48,204 nt of DNA from CAIXMG01 sp964550225 (GTDB lineage Bacteria; Patescibacteriota; Minisyncoccia; Phycocordibacterales; UBA1006), in assembly GCA_964550225.1 (NCBI GenBank), contig CAZJXT010000001.1:1-48204 (forward strand), given 5' to 3'. The notes under the pieces were generated by a model. It ran no database searches and was not told the DNA's origin. It worked only from the letters and a program-made list of their open reading frames with translations. Position 1 is the stretch's first letter. Every line of letters begins with the position of its first letter. This document shows positions 14,901 through 24,416 of this stretch, piece after piece. Position numbers and translations under genes: made by a program.

Positions 14901-14934
14901 AAAGAGTGTGCGGAAATTTCCGCACACTCTTTTT
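14901..14934. terminator. long bidirectional terminator
   Basis: Perfect palindrome with 16-base arms (14901-14916 and 14917-14932), core GAGTGTGCGG/CCGCACACTC, between convergent genes. Confidence 0.92.
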
Positions 14935-15401
14935 TAGTCTTCAAATCTTTTCAAATGATAGTCGATATGTCTCCACATCAGTCGCTGCCATTGAGCAATT
15001 GAAATATCGCCAAACACAGGATGATCTCTTAACTTAGCCGATGGTCCAAGATCTGCCATTCTTTTGATGTAATCAATAAGAACCTGCTTATCTTGATTAA
15101 ACCCATTGGGTAATGTTCCACCTTTTCCAGGAATAAATTCCGGCTGTGCGGGTACTGGCGGCCAAGGTAAAAACCAAATAGCAGCCCATCTGATAATACT
15201 CCATGAAAAAATCCAGTACATAACCGACCCCTTCTTTGCTGACTTTTCTCCTAATGCAACACGCATTGGATCAGTAAGGTGGGGCAGTATCTGACTTGAA
15301 GACATTGTTGAGAATCGTGGTTTGCGTAAATATTGCAAATTTTTGATTCTTTCTACGATTTCTGCCTGATCATTTTGATTGGCAATTGTTTTAAAGGTCA
15401 T
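14934..15401 (-). CDS. DUF1569/DinB-superfamily-like protein
   Basis: 155 residues. Segments SSSQILPHLTDPMRVALGEKS, then FNQDKQVLIDYIKRMADLG and HPVFGDISIAQWQRLMWRHIDYHLKRFED match the layout of DUF1569 proteins in the DinB/YfiT-like four-helix superfamily. The three potential metal-binding His positions (H near residue 41, and H-x3-H near the end, RHIDYHL) are present. Some relatives are metal-dependent thiol S-transferases; the actual activity here is unknown. GAGAG lies just before the ATG and may act as a ribosome site. Ends inside a bidirectional terminator shared with the helicase gene. Confidence 0.7.
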   Translation of the reverse strand: MTFKTIANQNDQAEIVERIKNLQYLRKPRFSTMSSSQILPHLTDPMRVALGEKSAKKGSVMYWIFSWSIIRWAAIWFLPWPPVPAQPEFIPGKGGTLPNGFNQDKQVLIDYIKRMADLGPSAKLRDHPVFGDISIAQWQRLMWRHIDYHLKRFED

Positions 15402-15485
15402 ACTCTCTCTATTTACTTTTTGGAAAATTCCAATATTATCATATCATAATATATGATAAATGTCAATTAATCCTTAAATTCAATA

Positions 15486-15494
15486 TGATATACT
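15486..15494 (+). promoter_or_regulatory. extended -10 box of UbiA-family gene
   Basis: TGA-TATACT, eight bases before the ATG at 15503; supports this start over the upstream in-frame ATG at 15485, which would lie within the promoter. Confidence 0.6.
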
Positions 15495-15502
15495 TCACCA
15501 AT

Positions 15503-17098
15503 ATGAAAAAGATTATTGATTTTTTAGACTCTCTTGATTTTTCACCAACAACCATGGCGCTCACCATTTTTGGACTGGCAACCATTCGACTCTTTTTAGA
15601 AAATTTTTCAAGTCCAGAAGCGGGCGGTTTATTTGCTCCTGTTGTTGGAATTATCAGCTATGCGAGTCTTTATGGGATGCTTCTTATTCTATTTACCATA
15701 ACACTTTCCTTGCTTACGAAAAAAAATACTTTGTGGTCGGCTCGTGTCATGACATTCTTATTTCCAATTGTTATTCTTACCCCAATCATTGATCTCATAG
15801 CATCCCGGGGAGTAGGACATTGTATTGGATATGTACAACCAGGAGGTCAGAATATGTTTCAGCTCTTTATAAATTTCTTGCTTCCTCATGCGCAACAATG
15901 TGGGATTACTCCTGGATTACGCATTCAAATTATTGCAGGGAGTCTTGGACTCGGTTTGATTGTCTGGTTGTTTTCAAAATCATGGATAAAATCACTCTTA
16001 GGAATAATGTTAGCCTATACTATTTCTTTTATTGGTGGAGCGCTTCCTATTATTGTTAATCTTATTACAAGATCTGATTCGTCTCATACTTTTTATTCCG
16101 ATGCGCTTTCCAGTCTTCTTGCTACGATTCACTATCCTTCAAGTTCTCTATTCTTTACAATCATTCCATCAGTTATTACCACAACCCTCCTTGCCCGTAT
16201 TCAATTTCTCCTAGCAATTATTGGATTTGGATTTATTTGGTATTTAGGATCTCGCACCACATGGCGAGCCTGGTGGTTAGGATCTTGGAAAAAAATCCCT
16301 ATCGCGGGTATCCATTTTGTTCTTCTTGTTTTTGGATTTAGTTTAGGATTTGCGGTAGGAAAACCAATGCTTATCTGGCCTGATATTGTTGGAATTGCAA
16401 CCGTTCTTGTCTCTCTCTTCTTTGCATGCTGGTCAGTTGCAGTACCTAACGATATTAATGATATAGAGATTGATAGAATTAGTAATCCTGAAAGACCTCT
16501 CATTAAATATAAAATGGAGGTAGGAACTATTAGAACGATTCAATACATCTCTGGAATATTTTCTATTGGACTAGCTATTCTTGTAAATTATAACGTGGCT
16601 TATTGTATCGGCGTATTCATAATACTCTACATGATCCACTCGTCTGGAATTCGACTCAAGCGCTTTTGGTTCACCTCTAGTATTCTTATTACTTTATCAA
16701 GTATTACTGCATTTCTTACTGGATATTTTACTCTATCTACCGACCAAATCGCTTCTCATATACCGCTCTCTATTATCTTGGTTCTTATATTAATGATCAT
16801 TCCTTATACACTTATAAAAGATATTCCTGATATTGCAGGGGATTCGTCTCAGAATATTCAAACATTCGCAGCGCTTTATGGAAAAAATAAAACTCTTGTA
16901 TTAGTATTAGCAATTATTCTAACGTGGCTCATATTATTTATCAGTATTATTCCTTGGTTTTTTGCTCTCGGTGTTATTATTCCTATTATCTTTTTCACGA
17001 TTAAGCCCAAGCTTATTGATCAGAAAATATGGCTCCTGGGATTACCTGTTGGTATTTGGTTTTTTGGAGTATTGATTCATATTCTTATTATAAAATAG
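15503..17098 (+). CDS. UbiA-superfamily prenyltransferase with N-terminal membrane extension
   Basis: 531 residues, polytopic. The C-terminal half (about 265-531) is a UbiA prenyltransferase: first Asp motif NDINDIEIDRISNPERPL (316-333) and second motif KDIPDIAGDSSQN (439-451), the two Mg-diphosphate binding sites. UbiA enzymes attach isoprenoid chains to aromatic or other acceptors in the membrane. The N-terminal 260 residues add about six hydrophobic segments (a region with SRGVGHCIGYVQPGGQN) that I do not recognise; standard UbiA enzymes are about 290 residues. The acceptor is unknown, and CPR generally lack quinone pathways. Fused protein or lipid-modifying role are both open. Confidence 0.82.
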   Translation: MKKIIDFLDSLDFSPTTMALTIFGLATIRLFLENFSSPEAGGLFAPVVGIISYASLYGMLLILFTITLSLLTKKNTLWSARVMTFLFPIVILTPIIDLIASRGVGHCIGYVQPGGQNMFQLFINFLLPHAQQCGITPGLRIQIIAGSLGLGLIVWLFSKSWIKSLLGIMLAYTISFIGGALPIIVNLITRSDSSHTFYSDALSSLLATIHYPSSSLFFTIIPSVITTTLLARIQFLLAIIGFGFIWYLGSRTTWRAWWLGSWKKIPIAGIHFVLLVFGFSLGFAVGKPMLIWPDIVGIATVLVSLFFACWSVAVPNDINDIEIDRISNPERPLIKYKMEVGTIRTIQYISGIFSIGLAILVNYNVAYCIGVFIILYMIHSSGIRLKRFWFTSSILITLSSITAFLTGYFTLSTDQIASHIPLSIILVLILMIIPYTLIKDIPDIAGDSSQNIQTFAALYGKNKTLVLVLAIILTWLILFISIIPWFFALGVIIPIIFFTIKPKLIDQKIWLLGLPVGIWFFGVLIHILIIK

Positions 17099-17113
17099 TG
17101 ACAAATCTTTTTT

Positions 17114-17146
17114 CAAAACACCCTCTTTTCAAGGAGGGTGTTTTGT
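17114..17146 (+). terminator. Rho-independent terminator
   Basis: CAAAACACCCTC / GAGGGTGTTTTG, 12-base perfect arms, eight-base loop. Confidence 0.85.
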
Positions 17147-17169
17147 GGTATAGTATTAAGACATTATTT

Positions 17170-18003
17170 ATGTATCATCATATTGCTAAAAAATCACTGG
17201 GTCAAAACTTTCTCAACAATCAAGCAATTATTGATAAAATCATAACTGCCGCAAGTCCAACTACTACTGAAACAGTTTTAGAAATAGGTCCTGGAAAGGG
17301 AATTCTCACAAAATCTCTTGTTGCTTGTGCTGGTACTACCATTGCAATCGAAAAAGATAATGGTCTCTTTGCTCATCTCGGTGAATTATTTGAACAAGAG
17401 GTTAATCAAGGAAAACTTTCTCTGACTCATGGAGACGCTCTTGATTTTGACCCTGAAACATTAAGATCTTACGGGTCTTATAAACTTGTTGCTAATATTC
17501 CTTATAATATTACTGGTGCTATTATTGAAAAATTTCTCTCATGCTCATTTCAGCCAACAATGATGGTTTTAATGGTTCAAAAAGAAGTAGCTGAACGTAT
17601 TGTTGCAAAAAATAAAAAAACTGGAGGCCGCGGAAAAGAAAGCATTTTGTCTATTGCTGTAAAAGCCTATGGGGAACCAGAATATATTTGCACAGTAAAA
17701 GCAGGTAATTTCACTCCGGCACCCAAAATAGACTCTGCGGTAATAAAAATTAACAATATTTCTCGAGAGAAATTTTTGAATAAGCATCACGAAGAGGTCT
17801 TTTTCCAAATAATGAAGGCCGGTTTTGCGCATAAAAGAAAAACCCTCGCAGGAAATTTGAAAAACATTCTCGAACCTGAACTTGTAACTGCAATTCTTTC
17901 ATCAAGTAAACTTTCTCCATCAACGCGAGCTGAGGATTTGGGGATTAATGACTGGCTTGTATTGGCACACTTGGTATATAATAACCAATATGTCACTGAA
18001 TAA
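17170..18003 (+). CDS. rsmA: 16S rRNA dimethyladenosine transferase RsmA (KsgA)
   Basis: 277 residues, typical length. AKKSLGQNFLNN is the invariant N-terminus, motif I is VLEIGPGKGILT, motif II region AIEKD, and motif IV VANIPYNITG carries the NxPY catalytic signature. FTPAPKIDSAVIKI and the C-terminal MKAGFAHKRKTLAGNL are family features. RsmA dimethylates two adjacent adenines near the 3' end of 16S rRNA late in 30S assembly. The start at 17170 matches the family N-terminus; earlier in-frame codons run through the previous gene's end and terminator. Its 3' end overlaps the next gene by 14 bases, so the two are probably translated from one RNA. Confidence 0.96.
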   Translation: MYHHIAKKSLGQNFLNNQAIIDKIITAASPTTTETVLEIGPGKGILTKSLVACAGTTIAIEKDNGLFAHLGELFEQEVNQGKLSLTHGDALDFDPETLRSYGSYKLVANIPYNITGAIIEKFLSCSFQPTMMVLMVQKEVAERIVAKNKKTGGRGKESILSIAVKAYGEPEYICTVKAGNFTPAPKIDSAVIKINNISREKFLNKHHEEVFFQIMKAGFAHKRKTLAGNLKNILEPELVTAILSSSKLSPSTRAEDLGINDWLVLAHLVYNNQYVTE

Positions 18004-18904
18004 TGTTCCAAGTTCATATACCAAAAACTATCTGCCAAGTAAAAATATTCTTATTATAATTGGGATTCTTGTGTTTGCAGGAATTCTTTATTTTGTAGGG
18101 CCAAAAATTTATAATTTTTATCAAGAAAATAAAGGTCGTATTAATTTATCAGGAAACCCACCAGAACCTCTCATTGCATCATCAACAACAACTAATGATC
18201 TAGATAAAGACACTGATCGAGATGGCATTCCTGACTGGAAAGAAACCCTATTTGGACTTAATCCAAAACTACAGGACTCAAACGGTGACGGAACACCAGA
18301 TGAATTACCTATGATTAACGGAACCTCTGCAGGAGATCTCATCAGTATTCCTGATATTGGTAAATTTACTCTTTCTATTTATGATACCCTTGCAACAGGG
18401 GGAGTTGCAGCAACACCCGATCAGTTAGAAAACGTAACAGCAGAAAAAATGCTTGTGTATGCCGAAAACCTAGAAAAAGGATTGAAACAATACAAGATGG
18501 TTGATATTACACTTACTGATTCAACCAAAGAAACTATGGCTACATATCACCAAACCATTGTTGGTATTGCTAATAATGCACCAGATGTTGGAATGTTTAC
18601 AAAAAACACTCAGGAGTATTTTTTGAAAAATGGACCTACCCCTACCAAAGAAATTACTTTTCTTAAAACAACTATTACGAAACTTCTTGCGACACCTGTT
18701 CCAACACAAGCAAATACACTTCATTTAGAACTCATCAACAGTGCATATGTTCTTCTTCAAATACTTGAACTTCCTATTGAAAAACGATCTGATGAATTAA
18801 ATTCTTATGCCTTGTCGCTCATTGCTCAAAAAAATATTAACCTTGCTGCAAAAACTATTTATAGCATTCAAGCGCTCGGAAATATTTATAAACTCAACCA
18901 ATAA
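17990..18904 (+). CDS. membrane-anchored protein with calcium-loop repeats
   Basis: 304 residues. A single membrane helix (NILIIIGILVFAGILYFVG) near residues 17-35 anchors an exported domain. Residues about 68-110 hold Asp-rich loops (DKDTDRDGIPDWKETLFGLNP and DSNGDGTPDE), the thrombospondin type 3 / dockerin-like calcium-binding pattern. The remaining 190 residues are mainly helical and unrecognised. Starts inside rsmA and is 21 bases upstream of the first large secretion-like gene, so it may be an accessory surface protein of that cluster. Location and calcium binding are inferences. Confidence 0.65.
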   Translation: MSLNNVPSSYTKNYLPSKNILIIIGILVFAGILYFVGPKIYNFYQENKGRINLSGNPPEPLIASSTTTNDLDKDTDRDGIPDWKETLFGLNPKLQDSNGDGTPDELPMINGTSAGDLISIPDIGKFTLSIYDTLATGGVAATPDQLENVTAEKMLVYAENLEKGLKQYKMVDITLTDSTKETMATYHQTIVGIANNAPDVGMFTKNTQEYFLKNGPTPTKEITFLKTTITKLLATPVPTQANTLHLELINSAYVLLQILELPIEKRSDELNSYALSLIAQKNINLAAKTIYSIQALGNIYKLNQ

Positions 18905-18925
18905 TCTTGCAATTAATGTAATCCT

Positions 18926-21649
18926 ATGAAAAAAAATATTTTTATAAAAATAATAATCCTTAGTTGTGCACTATTTCCACTGTTATCATTTGCAGAGTCT
19001 CCTGTATTGGATGCCGGAAACGCTGGAACTCACGGAGCAAATCTTGCAACCAACGCAAACACTACAGCTCAACAAGTTCTAAAAACATTGAAGGATTATG
19101 GACTTGATCAGGTTGCTTATGTACTCGCTCAAAAACTCGGACAAAAAATGTCCACTCTTGCGATCAACAAAGCAACCGGTGGGGCAAGTGGTGATAAAGA
19201 TCCAAACTTTGTTCAAGATTTTGGAGATGTCTTAACTCAAATAGAACAACAAGAAAAAGATATTCTTTCTTCTCAACTCATGCTCAGTAATAACCCTTTT
19301 GCAAAAGATATTGCAATCAACATGATTGGAGGAAAAGACCAGGACGGAATCTTTCCAGGTTTTACTTTAGGTGATGCTGTCCAGGGTGAAGTAGATTGGC
19401 AAGATGTTGGAAACGATCTTACTTTAGCTGGAGCAAACGGACTAAATTTTTATGGACAACTAGGACTTCCACAAAATACTCCTATGGGAGCAGGAATGAT
19501 TGCTCAGGCAAAACTTGCCTCTCAGATTAAATCAAAGGAAGATATTAAAAAATTAAAACTCACGAGTTCTGGATTTCTCCCTCAATCAAAATGTAATTCA
19601 AAAGTTTCTGACTATGTAAACAATGTCAGCGCTATCATTGGATCTCAAAATCAAGAATTTGATGATCCTGCAAAAGCAGCAGCCTACCAAGAAGCTGTTG
19701 CAAAGAAAAATAACGCAAGTATGCAAGGGATGACGAATGATCTTTCAGGATGTATCGAAGAAATGATTAGTAATCCGCTAGAAACTACTGCAAAAATCAC
19801 AACCGAAGCTGGAAAATTCGGTATGGATATGACAAAAAATATTACTGGTTGGGGGCAAATTGTTGCAGGAGTATTCGTTTCACTGTTCAATGGTTTCATT
19901 AATGAAGGACTTTCATCACTCAAAGCAGATTATGGGCAGATGAAGCAGGCAAACACTGGAGGACCTGAACAAATCAACACAACATCTACAGGGCAACCTA
20001 CTAATAATTTTGCAAACACTCCGTTTAATATTATCGACCTAAAAAATGATTTTGAACCAGCATTAGAAGGTACTCGTAAAAATATTAAATCTCTATCAGA
20101 AGCTCGGCTCTATCTTGAAAAAACACCTGCTCGACTTGCAGTTCTTGATATGTGTATTCCTGGACCCGACGAAATCGGTCTCAAGAAACGATTAGTTGAC
20201 TACTATTCTCAACAAACTGACTGGTTGATGAAAAAATCAATCATGGGGAGTGGTAGTGACCAAGAAAAAACAAACGCATACCAAGAAGAGATTCTCAAAA
20301 TAATTGAACAAGACTATGCTGTTTCTGAAAGTGAGAGAACTCGAGACATGCTCGACGGAACTCGTAACATTCCAGGAGTTGCAGTTATGAAATCAATGGT
20401 AGGAACATTTAGTACCAAGAAGAAAAATTATGCAGGTGTTCTTGAGTCTCTCAATAAGTCATATGACACCGAAATTAAACTTCAGGGAATTATTACTGAA
20501 CTTCGAAAAAACCTTACTTGGTTACGAAATCAAAATATTCCTGGCTTAAACACTATCCCAGATCTTATATTTACAAAAGAAGAGTGGACTGGTCTTCCTC
20601 AAAATATTAAAGATACTGCATATAACTGGGCTCTCACAAATACTACAGGCGCAACTGCAGTGACAGGGGATGATGCACGAAGAGATTTCGTTATTGCTAC
20701 TACGTGGAGATTATGGGAATATCCAGTACAGTTTATTGTAGGAAACCAATGGCCTGATGATACCGATGGTGCATCAGCCCTTGCTGAAGAATTTCTTATG
20801 AATAAAAATAAGGTTCGTGCAATCTACAGTTCTCTAAAAAGCAATATTCCGTCTGATTGGGAAATAGAACAAAATGAACAATCTCGTGATTCTTATAAAC
20901 TAGGAATCACTCGAATTGATGAACTCATTCATGATTGTAATAAAATGCGCGAATTGTTCTGGGGAACAAATGATAACGGTGCCTTTCATGGAAAAACAAA
21001 ACAGCAAATGCTTGCTGACCTCCTTGCAAATCGTAATACCTATTTCAAATCAACGGAGTTAAAAAATAATCTCTCATTGCCAAGTATTTTAACAACTGAT
21101 AGAACCCCTGAGGAAGATGGATGTCTTCCAAACCCACCTCAATATCAAGCAAGTGATTCTACTGGTAAAAACTTTGGAGATCATGGATGGTCAGGATTTA
21201 ATTATTCGTGTTACGGAGGATTTGGTCATATTTATGGAGTACGAGACGACATTGGAGATCACACCTTTAATCAATGGCTCGATAATGCATCTAATATTTA
21301 TCAAGCAATACCATCTCCATTTAACGTTTCCGATATTTATTGGAAAGGGCGTATTGTTAACATGATCCCTGAAAATGATACTGATGGGGATGGTCTGCCT
21401 AATGAAATTCCTTCTATGCCATTTTCTGTAGGATGGACAGTTCAAGAACTTCCTACAGGGCAACCTGATAAAAAAGATGGTGGACACTCTCGAGCTTTAT
21501 ATTGTCGTATGAGTTCTGTATTAGCAACCTATGCAAAATGGAGTGCGACTCTTGATCGGGAAAGTAAAAATATTTACTGTTCATCAAAATGGGCCGACGT
21601 TTCAATATCTGAAGCAATTGGGCTCTTTATTCTTGATCAGCTTAACTAA
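18926..21649 (+). CDS. large secreted protein of T4SS-like cluster, unknown
   Basis: 907 residues. A signal peptide (MKKNIFIKIIILSCALFPLLSFAES) is followed by a helical region with QQVLKTLKDYGLDQVAYVLAQKLGQKM, loosely like the VirB5/TrbJ family, whose members sit at the pilus tip or in the periplasm. Residues about 430-680 are long amphipathic helices. The C-terminal part has several cysteines (DGCLPNP, YSCYGGFG, LYCRMSS) and an Asp-rich loop DTDGDGLPNE resembling the calcium loops in the preceding gene. Clear homology to a named family is not visible. Its position just ahead of the VirB6-like gene suggests an extracytoplasmic component of the apparatus. Followed by a strong terminator. Confidence 0.6.
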   Translation: MKKNIFIKIIILSCALFPLLSFAESPVLDAGNAGTHGANLATNANTTAQQVLKTLKDYGLDQVAYVLAQKLGQKMSTLAINKATGGASGDKDPNFVQDFGDVLTQIEQQEKDILSSQLMLSNNPFAKDIAINMIGGKDQDGIFPGFTLGDAVQGEVDWQDVGNDLTLAGANGLNFYGQLGLPQNTPMGAGMIAQAKLASQIKSKEDIKKLKLTSSGFLPQSKCNSKVSDYVNNVSAIIGSQNQEFDDPAKAAAYQEAVAKKNNASMQGMTNDLSGCIEEMISNPLETTAKITTEAGKFGMDMTKNITGWGQIVAGVFVSLFNGFINEGLSSLKADYGQMKQANTGGPEQINTTSTGQPTNNFANTPFNIIDLKNDFEPALEGTRKNIKSLSEARLYLEKTPARLAVLDMCIPGPDEIGLKKRLVDYYSQQTDWLMKKSIMGSGSDQEKTNAYQEEILKIIEQDYAVSESERTRDMLDGTRNIPGVAVMKSMVGTFSTKKKNYAGVLESLNKSYDTEIKLQGIITELRKNLTWLRNQNIPGLNTIPDLIFTKEEWTGLPQNIKDTAYNWALTNTTGATAVTGDDARRDFVIATTWRLWEYPVQFIVGNQWPDDTDGASALAEEFLMNKNKVRAIYSSLKSNIPSDWEIEQNEQSRDSYKLGITRIDELIHDCNKMRELFWGTNDNGAFHGKTKQQMLADLLANRNTYFKSTELKNNLSLPSILTTDRTPEEDGCLPNPPQYQASDSTGKNFGDHGWSGFNYSCYGGFGHIYGVRDDIGDHTFNQWLDNASNIYQAIPSPFNVSDIYWKGRIVNMIPENDTDGDGLPNEIPSMPFSVGWTVQELPTGQPDKKDGGHSRALYCRMSSVLATYAKWSATLDRESKNIYCSSKWADVSISEAIGLFILDQLN

Positions 21650-21661
21650 TAGTAGTATTAC

Positions 21662-21687
21662 AAAAAACTCCCAAAAGGGAGTTTTTT
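21662..21687 (+). terminator. Rho-independent terminator
   Basis: AAAAAACTCCC / GGGAGTTTTTT with AAAA loop. Confidence 0.92.
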
Positions 21688-21731
21688 ACTTCTCTTTTTT
21701 TAATTTCAGTAGTACAATATTACATAACATC

Positions 21732-24347
21732 ATGAAGCAAAAATTTTTTGCAAAGATTGCCATAGCTCTCATTATTTTCAGCGGGGTGATTTCACCAAGC
21801 CTTAGTTTTATTTCGTCAACTTTTTCTACCCCTCATGCCTATGCAGGTACAACAACAGTAGCACCTAATACTGATGCTATTAATACACAAAATCAACAGA
21901 CTGAAAATACTATTTCTGCGCAATCTGCTGAATGTGGGAGTCTTGATTTATTCTGTGCCCTTGGTAAATTTTTTTCATATATTCTACTCTTTGTTCCAAC
22001 CATAATTACAACTATAACAGGAATGCTCTTTGATATGAGTATTTGGCACTCACTGCAAAGTAGTACCTATACTAAATATGACGGACAGGTTGGAAACGAA
22101 GGCGTTGTGGTAACTGGTTGGAAACTTGTTCGCGATTTTACTAATCTTTTATTTATATTTGCATTATTTGCCATTGCTTTTAGTCTTATTTTAAATGTTA
22201 ATTTCGGATTAGAGCCTAAAAAAACCATTGCTCGAGTTGTTGTTATGGCGCTTCTTGTAAATTTTAGTTTTTTCTTTACACGAGCACTAGTAGATGTCAG
22301 CAATACATTAGCATTGAGTTTTTATAATAATATGACTAGTGCGCCAGAAATGAGCGCCGCATTGAGTGATTATGATACTGCTACAAAAAATGCCTTAGGA
22401 AATCCTGCTGGTTTTTATAAAAACGCAGGAGGAATTCGATCTATTTCAGCTGCTCTTATTTCAAAGATAAATCCTCATAATCTAGTTCTTTTAAGTACTC
22501 AGTCAAACTCAACAAAATCTTGGTCACTAAGTACTTTAGTGATAAATATTGTAACTTCGTTTATGGTCGCCGTATTTAACATATTTCTTATTTATATCTT
22601 TTTATCTGTTGCAATACTCTTTGTGGCGCGAACCATTGGTATTTATATTGCCGTTATTTTATCACCTATTGCATTTGTAAGTAGAACCATTCCTAAACTT
22701 GAAAATAAAAACTATATCGGATTTGATGACTGGCTCAAACAACTCGTCGGCATTGCATTTATGGGTCCAATTTATCTTTTCTTTTTATATATCACCATTC
22801 AATTTTTAAATATCGGTGGAACAAGTGCTGGTGATGGTCAAATATTTGCACTATCTGCTCAAATCTTCTTTAAATTACTTCTCGTTGGCTTCTTCATGTA
22901 CTATTCTAAAAAAATAGCTAAAGACATGTCTGGGCGAATAGGAGAAATGACCGTAAATGCTGTATCTTCTGTGGCAACAACAGGTGCCATGTTTGCAGGG
23001 GCAGCAGCAACAGGAGGTGCTGCGGGGATGCTCCAAATGGGGCGACGTATGGCAACCGATAGTATTAAATCAGGTGCAATCAATGTTGGAACGAGAATTC
23101 TTGGTGAAGAAAAGGTTGAAGAAATTCGAAAACGACAAGGAGTTCTTATGAATTTTGCCAATAATCCACGCGCAGCAATTAATGCCTCACGAAAAATTAT
23201 GGCAACAGGATCAACAGGGGAACCTACCACTCTTGGTAAAATAGGAGATGCATTCCGTTATGGAGGCGTAAGTAATCGAAAATTCGATCTCGAACAGGCG
23301 GCAAAAGCAGCAGATACTGCCAAAAAACAAAAAGCGGCTGCAGATGCTTTCAAAACGCGTAATATTGATAAAAAAATTGCTGAAAACAAAAAAGATTTTG
23401 ATGATGGTGTAAAAACCAAAAAAGAATACGAGGAAAAACTTAAAGAACTTGTTCTTGAGAAACGAGCGGTCTTAGATCCTACGTTATCTGAAAAAAATGC
23501 CAATGTGTCAGCTAATGCGACACTTGCGGCGGTTACAAAAGAACGTAAAGATGCTTCTCTCGATACAAAACTAGCAACAACTCAATCAAAAATTGTTGAT
23601 CTTGATACAAAAATTGCAACAAATACTACAGCTTTGGCAAACGCCGCAACAAAACTTGCTAATGCCGTAAAAGATCGACAACTTGCCAATAAAGAAGTTG
23701 CTGATAAAAAATCAGCACTTGCATCCCGTACCAATGACGATCAGCAACTCCAAGCAGAACTTGTTAGTGTAGAAAAAGAATTGGAAGGATTACCAAAAAC
23801 AGGCTTTGGAGTTGACCGAAACAAAATTAGTGCACTAGAACAAAAGAGGTCTGATATCAGTACTAAACGTAGTCTCATTGCTGCTGATATTGCAAAAATG
23901 TCTGTTGAATTAAATAACCTAGAACAACAAGAAAAGATTGCACTATCGGTTGAAGACGCAGCCATTAACCAAAAGGATTCTTTGGAAGCTGCTGATATTG
24001 AATTCAAGCGTAAGAAATCTGAGGCTGAAAACGAAAAAAATGTTTTGGAACAAGAAAAAATACGACTCGATAATGCAGTATCAGATGCTGAAAAAAATCT
24101 ACAAACTTCTGAAATAAATCTTATAAATAAAAAAGAGTCTATTTCTTTGCAAAACGAACTCGCCGCGAGAACTCGTGTAGAAAAAACAGATACTGATAAT
24201 AAAAAAAGAAATGATGAGCGTGTATCTGAGATACAAAAAAGATTACAGATGATTTCAACAGGAGGATCAGCTTCGCCTACTGGAACACCTTTTGGTGGAC
24301 CATCTTCTTCGAATGGAACAGGAACAGGAGGATCTGTACAGCCTTAA
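21732..24347 (+). CDS. VirB6/TrbL-like polytopic protein with coiled-coil tail
   Basis: 871 residues from the ATG at 21732; the longer frame from 21531 runs back through a terminator. After a signal-like N-terminus there are about six membrane segments between residues 75 and 400 (for example ILLFVPTIITTITGMLF, LLFIFALFAIAFSLIL, VVVMALLVNFSFFF, VAILFVARTIGIYIAVIL and LLLVGFFMYYSKKIA). This matches VirB6/TrbL inner-membrane channel proteins. Residues 420-470 are Ala/Gly-rich, and from about 520 to 840 there is a highly charged coiled coil (KKQKAAADAFKTRNIDKK, later many KDR/EKN heptads), far longer than in classical VirB6. The tail ends in Gly/Ser/Pro. TACAAT at 21713-21718 is the likely -10. 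Confidence 0.72.
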   Translation: MKQKFFAKIAIALIIFSGVISPSLSFISSTFSTPHAYAGTTTVAPNTDAINTQNQQTENTISAQSAECGSLDLFCALGKFFSYILLFVPTIITTITGMLFDMSIWHSLQSSTYTKYDGQVGNEGVVVTGWKLVRDFTNLLFIFALFAIAFSLILNVNFGLEPKKTIARVVVMALLVNFSFFFTRALVDVSNTLALSFYNNMTSAPEMSAALSDYDTATKNALGNPAGFYKNAGGIRSISAALISKINPHNLVLLSTQSNSTKSWSLSTLVINIVTSFMVAVFNIFLIYIFLSVAILFVARTIGIYIAVILSPIAFVSRTIPKLENKNYIGFDDWLKQLVGIAFMGPIYLFFLYITIQFLNIGGTSAGDGQIFALSAQIFFKLLLVGFFMYYSKKIAKDMSGRIGEMTVNAVSSVATTGAMFAGAAATGGAAGMLQMGRRMATDSIKSGAINVGTRILGEEKVEEIRKRQGVLMNFANNPRAAINASRKIMATGSTGEPTTLGKIGDAFRYGGVSNRKFDLEQAAKAADTAKKQKAAADAFKTRNIDKKIAENKKDFDDGVKTKKEYEEKLKELVLEKRAVLDPTLSEKNANVSANATLAAVTKERKDASLDTKLATTQSKIVDLDTKIATNTTALANAATKLANAVKDRQLANKEVADKKSALASRTNDDQQLQAELVSVEKELEGLPKTGFGVDRNKISALEQKRSDISTKRSLIAADIAKMSVELNNLEQQEKIALSVEDAAINQKDSLEAADIEFKRKKSEAENEKNVLEQEKIRLDNAVSDAEKNLQTSEINLINKKESISLQNELAARTRVEKTDTDNKKRNDERVSEIQKRLQMISTGGSASPTGTPFGGPSSSNGTGTGGSVQP

Positions 24348-24355
24348 TATTGTTT

Positions 24356-24394
24356 ATAATAAATAAAACCCTTATCAAGGGTTTTATTTATTAT
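24356..24394 (+). terminator. Rho-independent terminator
   Basis: 16-base perfect arms ending ACCC / GGGT with a seven-base loop, T-rich 3' arm. Confidence 0.85.
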
Positions 24395-24401
24395 AAGAAA
24401 T

Positions 24402-24410
24402 TGTTACAAT
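24402..24410 (+). promoter_or_regulatory. extended -10 box, leaderless spacing
   Basis: TGT-TACAAT ending six bases before the ATG at 24417, eight bases after the preceding terminator. Confidence 0.65.
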
Positions 24411-24416
24411 ATTTTC

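Noticed and set aside
21531..21731. N-terminal extension of the VirB6-like protein
   Set aside because: It overlaps the preceding gene and crosses a strong terminator; a signal-like start exists at 21732.
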